Below are positions 10,301 through 18,056 of a stretch of DNA of 64,000 nt, piece by piece. The notes beneath the pieces were generated by a model. The model saw only the letters and a program-made list of their open reading frames with translations. It searched no databases and was not told the origin of the DNA. The stretch covers positions 164,658 through 228,657 of the forward strand of contig CAWCAJ010000006.1 of the NCBI GenBank assembly GCA_963793465.1. The letters run 5' to 3'. The translations under genes and the position numbers were made by a program. This DNA is from CAJQPP01 sp963793465. GTDB lineage: Bacteria > Planctomycetota > Planctomycetia > Pirellulales > Pirellulaceae. How positions within the stretch are numbered: position 1 is the first letter of the stretch; the number at the start of each line of letters is the position of its first letter.

Positions 10301-11009
10301 GGTTCTGGACCAGGTTGAATTGACACCCGAAGTGTGCCGCAGCTGGCTGAAATTCGTGGCACCGGCAATTGCCGGTGCCACGACCGCCAAAGGACGTATT
10401 AGTCTGGCCACCTCGCAGGTGCAAATTCCCCTTGGTCAATGGGATGCCGCGTCAGCCAACGGGGTGGTTACCGTGCACCAGGCCAGCGTCGGACCCGGAC
10501 CCCTCGGGCAACAACTGTTTGGGATGATCAGTCAGGTGAAAGCCCTTGCCCAGGGCAGCCCTTTTCAGGCCCTGCCCGCAGCCAAGGCCGAGGCGCAATG
10601 GCTAACGCTGGCCCCCAAAGAAATCCCTTTTGCGGTCCAGAATGGCCGAGTATTTCATCAGGGAATGGAGTTCCAGGTAGAGGGTGTCACCATTCGTACC
10701 TCCGGTAGCGTGGGATTGGATCAATCCATGGATCTGGTTGCCGAGATTCCCATCCTGCCTGCCTGGCTGGGTCAGGGTCCCTTGACCAAGGGTTTGCAAG
10801 GGCAGACCTTGCGGATCCCCATCCGCGGCACGGTTCAAAAACCCAATGTCGATGCCCACCTGTTTCAAAACATGTCCCAGAAGCTGTTTCGCCAGGCCGC
10901 CGGTTCAACCATCAACAACGAGATGCAGGGTTTGCTGAATAAGGGCAACCAGCAACTGGAAGAAGAATTCAAGAAAGGCCTGAAAGGACTGTTCGGTCCT
11001 GGCAAATAG
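7353..11009 (+). CDS. Large AsmA/TamB-like envelope protein
   Basis: The product has 1218 residues. A short, strongly basic cytosolic N-terminus ('MTNKRRRRGKQ') leads into one membrane helix (about residues 37-58) and a very long beta-rich, Gln/Leu/Gly-rich periplasmic region. The start of that region, 'GGRVTIQEISCGWITNIELR', resembles the AsmA/DUF748-type N-terminal beta-groove unit that recurs in lipid-transport bridge proteins. The C-terminus ends in an amphipathic Lys-rich helix. The start at 7353 is preferred to the in-frame codon at 7269 because GGAAGCAAGGAC precedes it and the basic anchor follows directly. The family assignment rests on architecture, and transport of lipids between membranes is inference. 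Confidence 0.7.
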   Translation: MTNKRRRRGKQEESAAARSATERVPTPRRRSTQRRWPWKLVIALVLLGVFVFCLPSLVVRTPLKQVLIDRLLAGFGGRVTIQEISCGWITNIELRGIEATDHQGQPLFQVSEVKLQKSLTSLLGVTDLGTIEIKEPSVQFHMRPQGSNLEDALANLFAGEESSEPAVGMRFVIADGSIQMTDQTSSQSFAVESLQGLVEAFQPDEAPLKISVAGRAIHESVATPGSFEAKLVFDAGKTQLEFQNGLVELTTEAFPLQAAAPLLTRFVEPVSLAGMLSGSLQAVWSQFGDAIQVQMEPLQLTDLDITAARFMGTDQIRLKNALAKGKLTITPLAIEADRFVCQTDIGSLNANGEMNWEQIAAVAGAQIPANNFQAEGTIQLGPLVHMLPETIPLQAGLQIQSGTLQFHANSRVEGTDRRLVVNLESTGLTALRDGQVLNWDKPARIVAAVRQTRDNLLYIESLDCRTNFLTLTGSANTVHGEFRVQGDLQSALTEVRQFVDLQGMQLEGKINGEFAWQFDGSPADALSSRPVRAGGRFHIDRPLVDLPGKAAWSQPELNVLVQLAGQRTPDPATAGHTLRLDSGKLELGNAGQRLEANLVEPVIDPGLHAAWKLDCQVGGDLQTWLSQLASVTAVSVAASGDIAADGTITLQPLKQLTVHQLNYELSNFNYRGPGWQWNEPQLGGQAQFHYAWDRGRWEVIDATCAASAFSARAQNVVFDPQDIQRPLTGQLAFAADVNRCLATLGSRSDPQAVQWFGRAEGSLMLEASRETMGGQINVKLNDLIAARYQPPQAGVQNVSSGAGRWSRLLEEKEVDLQSTLQLSRDLNSISFQQTKLTAAAAELIASGTVGDLTGSLQTDIQGSWNPNWPRLKPLADAWLSGLANLDGVGGGQFRVQGPVFHAQTGQPGQPWLNPGLQVATFGTWQSGQALGLPIGGGKFDLQLTENVAGINTGVVPFSGGSLQLRPQLDLRSDIMILRLPPGMVLDQVELTPEVCRSWLKFVAPAIAGATTAKGRISLATSQVQIPLGQWDAASANGVVTVHQASVGPGPLGQQLFGMISQVKALAQGSPFQALPAAKAEAQWLTLAPKEIPFAVQNGRVFHQGMEFQVEGVTIRTSGSVGLDQSMDLVAEIPILPAWLGQGPLTKGLQGQTLRIPIRGTVQKPNVDAHLFQNMSQKLFRQAAGSTINNEMQGLLNKGNQQLEEEFKKGLKGLFGPGK

Positions 11010-11076
11010 CACGATTTTGATCCCCCCGGGCAGCCTGTCAGGCACGCGGATGCAATTCAAGAGTTGCGCACAAAAA

Positions 11077-11097
11077 CAGCCGGTGCATCACCGGCTG
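11077..11097 (-). terminator. Intrinsic terminator-like hairpin
   Basis: A perfect 9-bp stem (CAGCCGGTG / CACCGGCTG) has a 3-nt loop. On the minus strand it is followed by a run of five T. It lies between the convergent AsmA-like gene and the small exported protein gene, so it most likely ends the latter. Confidence 0.75.
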
Positions 11098-11120
11098 AGA
11101 CGCAGAACATCCACAGGGAA

Positions 11121-11570
11121 TTAACCGTCAGACTTTTCGTCCTTCTTGATCCGATTGAAGATCATGGAAGTGCGTTCATCCAACTTGACTTCAAACATAT
11201 CGGCACCCTTCAACGTGAACTCCACGTCACGGGGTTCTGATTGCAGGGGCACGGTTACCTTGAACTTGATCCACTTCTTTTCTTCATTGGAATCTTCAAT
11301 CGTGTAATCGGTTTTTGTTTCCTGGCCCATCGCGAACATGATCATGTTCTCGGTGGTGATTTCCATTTTCATGTCGCCCATTATCTGCTTGGCCATTTCG
11401 ATCTGTTCATCGGGCACACCCGATTCCGTCATCAGCTTGGCTGTTTTGTCACTGTCGCATTGCCATTTGCCCTGCAGTGCCTGTTTCCAATCCTTTTCCT
11501 GGGCAAGGCTGACGGATGCCAACAGGCAAAGCACCAGGGTCAGGGAAAGGGACGTCATACTTCGAATCAT
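11121..11570 (-). CDS. Small exported protein of unknown function
   Basis: The product has 149 residues. A clear signal peptide ('MIRSMTSLSLTLVLCLLASVSLAQ') is followed by a short acidic, beta-rich mature domain starting 'EKDWKQALQGKWQCDSDKTA', a layout like the lipocalin-like 'TIGR03067/DUF' proteins of planctomycetes that begin with a 'G.W..' strand. The start at 11570 has GGAGATCCC just upstream; a longer in-frame reading to 11633 has no signal peptide at its start. It is convergent with the AsmA-like gene. Function is unknown. Confidence 0.75.
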   Translation of the reverse strand: MIRSMTSLSLTLVLCLLASVSLAQEKDWKQALQGKWQCDSDKTAKLMTESGVPDEQIEMAKQIMGDMKMEITTENMIMFAMGQETKTDYTIEDSNEEKKWIKFKVTVPLQSEPRDVEFTLKGADMFEVKLDERTSMIFNRIKKDEKSDG

Positions 11571-11986
11571 GGGATCTCCATTTTGCGAGATGGGTAGTTG
11601 ATTGATTGCGGGTTCGAATTCGAACCGACCCACGTTTCAATTCATCGAGAAGTGGACCCGAAGACAGATCGGGTCCTGATATCAAACGCCAGTCCCAGGG
11701 ACCGCGTGTTTCTTATGGGTGTCGCACCCTAACATTCAGGTGGTTGGGAAAAAGAGGAAGAGGATGGCAATGCCCCTCGCATCGAATCGCTCGAGGTCAC
11801 AGAGTAGCCGACGGGGGGCCTGCCGGCAAACAGGTTCCGCCGGAAACCGGTCTGGTTTCCCATAAAAACCCGATGGGCTGACTACGCAATGGGCAGACAA
11901 ATCGTTCGGTTTGCGGATAATGGAGGCAGTCGCCGGGGTCCAGGAAAGCCACCCTTGTCTGTCACGCCATTCAACACGAATGAGTT
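11571..11986. other. Intergenic region without recognisable gene
   Basis: These 416 bp separate two divergently transcribed genes and must hold both promoters. No ORF with coding character, RNA gene or long inverted repeat was seen. Confidence 0.6.
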
Positions 11987-12742
11987 ATGGAAATTCACCT
12001 GCTGGGTACCGCCGGTTACCACCCCAATGAAGACAGGCATACCGCCTGCATGATGGTGCCCCAAGCCGGGCTTGTCCTGGACGCAGGCACCGGGTTCTTT
12101 CGAGTGCGCGATTTGATACAGACTCGGGAGTTGCACATTTTTCTCAGTCACTGCCATCTGGACCATTGCCTGGGCTTGTCGTTCTACATTGACGTTTTGC
12201 ATGAGAAAGGCGTCGAGCAGGTATTTGCCTATGGTCAGGCCGAAAAACTGCAGGCGATCCAGCAGCACCTGTTCTCGGAACACCTGTTTCCCTTGCGGCC
12301 CGCGTTTCACTGGGTGCCCCTGGATCCGCTGCAGGGGGACGCGGGAATCGAAGTTCCCTGCCAGGGAAATTTGACCTGGTGCTCCTTGCAACATCCGGGG
12401 GGCAGTCTGGGGTTCCGTGTCGATTGGCCGGAATCCAGTCTGGCTTACATCACCGACACGACAGCGGTCGATCAGGCGGATTACCTGAAGCTGATTCAGG
12501 GCGTTGATTTACTGATTCATGAATGCCACTTTGCGGACGGTCAGGAAGCCATGGCCCGCAAGACCGGCCACAGCTGCCTGACGCCCGTAGCTCGCCTATG
12601 TCAAGCGGCCTCGGTGGGGCGTTGCCTGATTGTGCACTTGAATCCTCTACCCGAAGGTGATGTCTCAGGGGACTTGGCTACCGTTCAGTCCATCTTTCAG
12701 AACATCACCATCGGCGAGGACAAGATGGTCGTGTCTTTCTGA
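11987..12742 (+). CDS. Metallo-beta-lactamase-fold hydrolase (RNase Z-like)
   Basis: The product has 251 residues with no signal peptide. The N-terminal strand 'MEIHLLGTAGYHPNEDRHT' and the metal motif 'FLSHCHLDHCLGL' (H55, H57, D59, H60) are those of the RNase Z/ElaC and PqqB-like branch. Further ligands are plausible in 'SLQHPGGSLGFRV', 'AYITDTTAVDQADY' (bridging Asp) and the late 'IVHLNP' His. It is somewhat shorter than tRNA 3'-processing RNase Z, and the exosite arm is not evident. I therefore call it a fold-level hydrolase and not rnz. It ends 28 bp from the convergent glutathione peroxidase gene. Confidence 0.8.
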   Translation: MEIHLLGTAGYHPNEDRHTACMMVPQAGLVLDAGTGFFRVRDLIQTRELHIFLSHCHLDHCLGLSFYIDVLHEKGVEQVFAYGQAEKLQAIQQHLFSEHLFPLRPAFHWVPLDPLQGDAGIEVPCQGNLTWCSLQHPGGSLGFRVDWPESSLAYITDTTAVDQADYLKLIQGVDLLIHECHFADGQEAMARKTGHSCLTPVARLCQAASVGRCLIVHLNPLPEGDVSGDLATVQSIFQNITIGEDKMVVSF

Positions 12743-12770
12743 TGACCCGCGCGGGATCAAGACCGTCCAT

Positions 12771-13355
12771 CTATTGGTTGTCGAGCGCTTTTTCGACGGC
12801 CGCGACAAATTCTTCGCTCATCGGATCCGTGCGTGATCCGAACCGGGCAATCACGTTGCCCTGACGATCGAGCAGGAATTTTTCGAAATTCCAACCGACT
12901 TTTCCGGCACCTTTGGGCTGCAAATCGAGACTGGTCAGGTGCTTGTAAAAGGCGTTCGCATCATCCCCGTTAACGTCGATCTTCGAGAACATGTCGAAGT
13001 CCACGCCGTACTTGTCGCTGCAAAAAGTGAGGATTTCCTCATCGCTGCCGGGTTCCTGGCCGCCGAACTGATTGCAGGGAAAGCCCAGGACGGCCAGACC
13101 GCGATCGGCATACTTTTCATGCAACGCCTGCAGTGTTTTATATTGCGGTGTCATGCCGCACTTGCTGGCCACGTTGACCACCACGATGACCTTGTCCCGA
13201 TAGTCGGACAAGGGCTTTTCCTTTCCATCAATGGTTTTCAGCGTAAAGTTCAGGGCGGTCGGAACTTCTTCCTGTGGGGTGCTGGGTTCCTGGGCGACGG
13301 CCGCGGGTGCAACCATTGCCAGGGAGGCAATCGTCAAGGCAACAAACGTTTTCAT
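12771..13355 (-). CDS. Glutathione peroxidase family thiol peroxidase, exported
   Basis: The product has 194 residues with an N-terminal signal peptide (about 1-21, ending 'APAAVAQ'), so it should act outside the cytoplasm. Family motifs are 'VNVASKCGMTPQYKTLQALH' with peroxidatic Cys66, 'LGFPCNQFGGQEPGS' with the catalytic Gln and a second Cys, and 'KVGWNFEKFLLDRQG' with the catalytic Trp/Asn. It uses Cys and not selenocysteine, like most bacterial members, which usually take electrons from thioredoxin. Reduction of hydroperoxides is the expected reaction. Confidence 0.9.
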   Translation of the reverse strand: MKTFVALTIASLAMVAPAAVAQEPSTPQEEVPTALNFTLKTIDGKEKPLSDYRDKVIVVVNVASKCGMTPQYKTLQALHEKYADRGLAVLGFPCNQFGGQEPGSDEEILTFCSDKYGVDFDMFSKIDVNGDDANAFYKHLTSLDLQPKGAGKVGWNFEKFLLDRQGNVIARFGSRTDPMSEEFVAAVEKALDNQ

Positions 13356-13575
13356 GGGGGACTCCAGGTGGGGTTAAGGGATCGGCGACTCAGTATGGGG
13401 CAATCACCACAGGCCTTCAACGGGAAATTGCTGGAAGCCGGGCGGCGTCAGAAATGGTCGTGACCGCCTCGGCTTCAGCGTGAGCCATCCCACCAAGACC
13501 GCAGAGTCATGCGGCGGTTAACGGACTTGTCATCTCGTGCCGTGGGTCCGTGACAGGAGGGGGCAGCCGCAGCTG

Positions 13576-13607
13576 GCCCCTTTGTGGAATCGCCCCTTTG
13601 TGGAATC
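13576..13607. repeat. 16-bp perfect direct duplication
   Basis: Two adjacent identical copies of GCCCCTTTGTGGAATC lie in the short spacer downstream of the GCS2-CBS gene stop codon. There is no coding role. Confidence 0.75.
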
Positions 13608-13625
13608 GAAGTCGCGGGACTGGCC

Positions 13626-15512
13626 TTATTCGTCCATTTTGGCCTTGGCAGACCGAATGTCGTCCACGGTAATGATGCCGATGATCCGGTCGTCCCGCAC
13701 CACGGGCAGGCTGCCAATATCGTTGGCCAGCATGACCTTCTCGGCCTTTTCCAGGGAACGCTCCGGAGCAATCGTCAACACATCGGACGTCATGCAGTCC
13801 CGCACCAGTGCGGGTTCGGTTTGATCAGCAGCCGGTTGGAAGTTCTTCAGATCGCGAGCAGTAATCACGCCGAGGATCTGCCCCTTGACATTCTCAACAG
13901 GCAGGCGAACGTGACCGTACCATTGCATCAAGGATCTGGCAAAATCCAGCAGGTCGTCTTCCCGCACGGAAAGCACGTGGGAACTCATCACACTGTCCAC
14001 CCGGGTATAGCGATCGGGGATGCTGGCCAGTACATCGCGGCTGGCCAGGGGCCATTCATGAACCGGGATACCATCCAGACAGTGTTGGTTCATCTGACGG
14101 GTGACAATCAGCAGACTTTCATCCAGTGTGCATTTGGGTCGTAGTTTACGCATGGATTGCACCATCCAGTCAGCTCCCGTTCGCTTGAGACGGACACGCT
14201 GTTCGATGGTCTCCAGGTACCTTGCCGACTCGCTGGATTCGATGCCGATTTTGGCCAAACCCTGTCCTGCCAGCGGAATCAAATCCTCCAGAATCAACTG
14301 TGAGGCAGGTTTGCTCTTGCCAAACCAGGTGAACTCACCGGCCAGTCCATGTTGGGCGGCGATCAGGAAGTTGTGGCGGATGTCCCGAAAATGGAAATGC
14401 GATCGCCACTGGCCACGGCACTCGTCCGGCAGAGCCAGCATCAGTCCTACCCAGAAAGCGGCATTGGCCATTTCGTCCTGGGGCGTCGGTCCGGACGGGA
14501 TGTATCGGTTCTCGATCCGTAAGTGTGGCTTGCCGCCTCCCACGCCATAGCAGGCCCGGTTCCAGCGATACAAAGTTCCGTTGTGCAGGTTCATGGCCCG
14601 CAACTCCGGTGCTTCGCCCCGCCGCACCTGATCCATGGAACTGTGCTCGATATCGGATGAAATCAACAGCCGATACATGGCCACATCATCCTTGAAAATT
14701 TCCACCACCGAATCTTTCAGCCATTTGCGACCAAACACGACTCGGGGTTGTTGGTCGCGGATGTAGTTGCCCGCGTGCCGAATATCCAGACTCTGTCGGA
14801 ACAGGGCGATCCGCGTTTCCATCCACAGTTCCTTGCCCAACAGGAACGGCGAGTTGACAGAACAGGCCAGAACTGGCCCCGCCAGAACCTGGGCCCAGTT
14901 GTAACGATCTGCAAATTCGCGGGGATCAATCTGCAAGTGGATCTGGAAGCTGGTATTGCAGGCCTCGTACAGAATGGAGTCGGTTTTCACACTCAGCTCA
15001 TCCACTCCCTCGATATTCAGGCTGAAGTCTTCACCCCGCAACTGTTTGAGAATTTCACCCAACACCCGATAACGTGGGTTGGGAGTCATATTGTCAAAAT
15101 CCAGTTCGCTTTTGCGAATGGTGGGCAGGATCCCCGTCAACACCACCTTGCTGCCCCGCGCGGCTGCGGAATCATGGGCCATCTTCAACAACTCGTTGAG
15201 CTGGGTTTCCATGCGTTGCAGGCAACCCGGTCCGGCGTCCTGGGGGTCCAGGTTGATCTCCAGGTTCCAGCGAGCCAGTTCGGATGTAAAGTGCGGGTCC
15301 TTGATTTGCGAGAGGATTTCGGGGCCGGTCATGGCGGGCCGCAGGTCTTCCCCCACTAAACAGTATTCCTGTTCAGCGCCGATCCGGGTCTGCCCACTTT
15401 CTACCATGCCCTCAGTGATCATGGTTTCCAGAGCCTGAATGTCCTCCAGCAAATGCCGCAGGAATTTTTTCTTGGCCTGACTGGTGAGCGGACTGATCTG
15501 CTGGTCGCCCAT
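13626..15512 (-). CDS. Glutamate-cysteine ligase family 2 (GCS2)-like domain fused to two CBS domains
   Basis: The product has 628 residues. The N-terminal about 470 residues look like the GCS2/carboxylate-amine ligase family: 'RIGAEQEYCLV', 'ARWNLEINLDPQDAGPG' and 'PHLRIENRYIPSGPTPQDEMA' match the ATP/glutamate-binding blocks of that fold. The last about 130 residues are a CBS pair: 'VMSSHVLSVREDDLLDFA...GVITARDL' and 'CMTSDVLTIAPERSL...DDRIIGIITVDDI'. CBS pairs often bind adenine nucleotides, so allosteric control of a peptide-ligase activity is likely but inferred. It could make gamma-glutamyl-cysteine or another gamma-glutamyl compound. It is followed by the dadA-like gene region upstream on the same strand, with about 137 bp between. 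Confidence 0.82.
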   Translation of the reverse strand: MGDQQISPLTSQAKKKFLRHLLEDIQALETMITEGMVESGQTRIGAEQEYCLVGEDLRPAMTGPEILSQIKDPHFTSELARWNLEINLDPQDAGPGCLQRMETQLNELLKMAHDSAAARGSKVVLTGILPTIRKSELDFDNMTPNPRYRVLGEILKQLRGEDFSLNIEGVDELSVKTDSILYEACNTSFQIHLQIDPREFADRYNWAQVLAGPVLACSVNSPFLLGKELWMETRIALFRQSLDIRHAGNYIRDQQPRVVFGRKWLKDSVVEIFKDDVAMYRLLISSDIEHSSMDQVRRGEAPELRAMNLHNGTLYRWNRACYGVGGGKPHLRIENRYIPSGPTPQDEMANAAFWVGLMLALPDECRGQWRSHFHFRDIRHNFLIAAQHGLAGEFTWFGKSKPASQLILEDLIPLAGQGLAKIGIESSESARYLETIEQRVRLKRTGADWMVQSMRKLRPKCTLDESLLIVTRQMNQHCLDGIPVHEWPLASRDVLASIPDRYTRVDSVMSSHVLSVREDDLLDFARSLMQWYGHVRLPVENVKGQILGVITARDLKNFQPAADQTEPALVRDCMTSDVLTIAPERSLEKAEKVMLANDIGSLPVVRDDRIIGIITVDDIRSAKAKMDE

Positions 15513-15649
15513 GTTGCTTTTCCAAACCGGGGGAGAGAGGGATTCTTACGAGTGTCAGTATTGTAAGTAACCGGCCGTGCCTAACAAGTTTAGGGAGCCC
15601 CGGGGATCGCCGCGGCTCCGGTTGCAAGGACGCCGATCACCGTCGCATA

Positions 15650-16899
15650 CTACTTTTGAAGTCGGGCCAGGGAAAAATGCGCCGGGTCGATGTGGGGTGT
15701 TTCCTGCAACACCAACTCCCGCACCAGACGTCCCGTGCCGGTGGCCATGCTGATGCCCAGCATGTTGTGGCCGGCTGCGATCCAGACGTTGCCAAACGCC
15801 GGACTGCGATCGATGATCGGCTTGCCGTCCCAGGTCATGGGTCGCCAACCGTACCAGTGTTCTTCAATCGGATCACAGAAGGGGTCGTGCAGGTATTTCT
15901 CGGCCGCGTTCCTCAGCAATTGCAAACGACGAGGATTCATGGACGTATCGTAGCCCACGAATTCCATAGTCGATCCGATGCGATACTTGGTCTCCATGGG
16001 AGTGATGGCCACATGCGCATCTTCAAAAATGATGGGGTACCTGGGCATCCCGGCGGGTGTGGGCATGGTCAGGGAATAGCCTTTGCCGGGTTCGATGGGG
16101 ATCTTGCAACCCAAGTGCTGGTTGAGGAAGGGTGTCCAGGCCCCGGTGGCCACGACAAACTGGTCGGCCTCGATCAACTCATCGTCACATTCGATGGCCC
16201 GGGCCCGGCCTTGCTCTCCCAGAAACCGGTCGATCGGGGCTTCTTCGATCAACCGCACCCCACGTTGCGTCAACTTTTCCCGCAAGGCTTGCATCAGCTT
16301 GTCGGGCGCAAATGACAGTCCCCTTCGTAATGCCAGGCGCCGCCCAGTCCCGGCTTCAGGGCCGGCTCCAATTCCACCAATTGCTGGCCATCGTAGGGAG
16401 TCGCGGCCACGCCAAATTCCTCGCGGAGTAACCTCTCCGTGTTGCGGTACCGCTCGAAACCCTCCACGGCGTCAAAGACGAACAGGATTCCCACTTCTTT
16501 CCATTCACAATCGACGGCTTCCTCCGCAATCAACTGCTGATAAAGCCGCTTGGATGACTGCAGCATCAAATGTCGCCCCACTGCAGATTCCAGCATGTCA
16601 CGACGATTGCAACGGCGACTGAACTTCCAAAACCACTTCATGGAGTCTCTGGAAAATCGGGGTTTGACGGCAAAGGCCGAATCCCGTTTCAGGATCTCCC
16701 GCAGCGAGGCCGGAATCTGGCCTGGGCGAGTCAAAGGTAAAATGTGACTGGGGGAGACATAACCGCAATTTCCATGCGAACAGGCGGCGCCAAATTGCCG
16801 GCGTTCGACGATGGTCACATCGCAACCGGCCTGGGACAGATTCCAGGCGCACATGGCCCCAATCACCCCGCCACCAATCACCACCACACGATCGCTCAT
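15650..16899 (-). pseudogene. D-hydroxyproline dehydrogenase-like FAD oxidoreductase (DadA family), split by a 1-base deletion
   Basis: Two frames together give one DadA-family enzyme. The N-terminal part starts at 16899 ('MSDRVVVIGGGVIGAMCAWN', the FAD-binding GxGxxG) and runs to 'GDCHLRP', where it hits a stop at 16294. The rest continues in the next frame ('DKLMQALREKL') to 15650. Adding one C in the GTCGGG stretch near 16302-16305 (giving Arg-Pro-Asp-Lys-Leu) restores a single 416-residue protein with the C-terminal FAD block 'WIAAGHNMLGISMATGTG'. The start overlaps the stop of the hydroxyproline epimerase gene by ATGA, so they are translationally coupled. In that context it should oxidise cis-4-hydroxy-D-proline. 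Real decay and a consensus error are both possible. Confidence 0.85.
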
Positions 16900-17837
16900 C
16901 GTTTGATTCCCATGCAAAAGGGGTCGGCTGGATCCAGTATCAATGTTGACTCACCGCATACATGGGCCTGGCCACGCAGGGTGGGAACGATCTTGCCCTC
17001 TTCCACTCTGCGATAGCTGCATTCAAACACGCTGCCAATGATACTCTCCTGCCGCCAAACCTGGCCGGCCGCCAACAGCCCATCTGCCGCCAGGCATGCC
17101 AGTTTCGCGCTGGTGCCGGTGCCGCAGGGCGATCGATCGTATTCGCCGCCGGGGCACAACACAAAATTGCGGCTGTCATTGGCGGCGTCCACGGCCGGTC
17201 CAAAAAGCTCCACGTGATCCACCGCATGACCGTCCGGAGCCGTAATGCCTTGGGCCTTCAGGGCGTGACGAATTTGTTTGGTAACCCGCAGCAAGTGATC
17301 CGTGGCCTGGGGATCGATGCTCTCGCGAGTCTCCTTTACCAGAAAAAACCAATTGCCGCCCCAGGCGATATCGCCAGTCACCGCTCCGTAATCCGGAACG
17401 TCGACGCGGACATTGGCCTGTACCCGATAGCTGGGAATATTCTCGATCGTGACCTGGTTGGCAGCGGCCAGTTCGACCTGCACGATTCCCACCGGTGTCT
17501 CGATGCGATGAGCCCCCGGTTGAATGATGCCCAGATGCTGTAACGTAATCACAAATCCCATCGTGCCGTGCCCGCACATTCCCAGGAATCCCGCGGTATC
17601 AAAAAAAATCACTGCAGCCACGCAAGCCGGGTCATGGGGCTGGCAAAGCAAACCACCAATCAGCACGTCCGAACCTCGCGGTTCATCGACCACCGCCCGC
17701 CGCACATCGTCGTATCGTTCCTCAAACAGCTGGCGGCGTTCGCTGAGCGGGCCGCTTCCCAGGTCGGGCCCGCCCTGGACGATGATCCTTGTTGGCTCTC
17801 CCCCGGTATGGGAATCAATGACCTGAATGTACTTCAT
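16896..17837 (-). CDS. 4-hydroxyproline 2-epimerase (proline racemase family)
   Basis: The product has 313 residues, typical for the family. 'VIDSHTGGEPTRI' opens the protein. The two catalytic cysteines sit in 'GFLGMCGHGTMG' and 'DRSPCGTGTSAKLA'; both being Cys indicates an epimerase/racemase and not the Thr-containing trans-3-hydroxyproline dehydratase. The start at 17837 matches the conserved N-terminus; an in-frame reading to 17927 adds 30 non-conserved residues. It interconverts trans-4-hydroxy-L-proline and cis-4-hydroxy-D-proline by Cys-Cys acid/base chemistry. The neighbours (DadA-like dehydrogenase, DapA-like deaminase, KGSA dehydrogenase) are the later steps of hydroxyproline breakdown, which makes proline racemase less likely. 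Confidence 0.88.
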   Translation of the reverse strand: MKYIQVIDSHTGGEPTRIIVQGGPDLGSGPLSERRQLFEERYDDVRRAVVDEPRGSDVLIGGLLCQPHDPACVAAVIFFDTAGFLGMCGHGTMGFVITLQHLGIIQPGAHRIETPVGIVQVELAAANQVTIENIPSYRVQANVRVDVPDYGAVTGDIAWGGNWFFLVKETRESIDPQATDHLLRVTKQIRHALKAQGITAPDGHAVDHVELFGPAVDAANDSRNFVLCPGGEYDRSPCGTGTSAKLACLAADGLLAAGQVWRQESIIGSVFECSYRRVEEGKIVPTLRGQAHVCGESTLILDPADPFCMGIKR

Positions 17838-18056
17838 GATCGGCAAGGTCGACGGGGAACAAGGATTGCAGTCGTCAGAGATTCCAGTACTTTGTGGGTC
17901 CAGCGGCAGTTGGATTGCGGCCGGCATGTGCCCCCGTGTCGACCCGCGAACGCCCGGGTCACCGACCGCCCAGTTTAGGTGACGAGGCGATCGTCTGCCA
18001 CTGCCAAGCCGTTACTTACCGCTCGACGAACGCTAACCGAACCGAGGAACCAGACG

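Noticed and set aside
16896..17837. trans-3-hydroxyproline dehydratase for the proline-racemase-family gene
   Set aside because: Both active-site cysteines are present, whereas the dehydratase has Thr at the second position.
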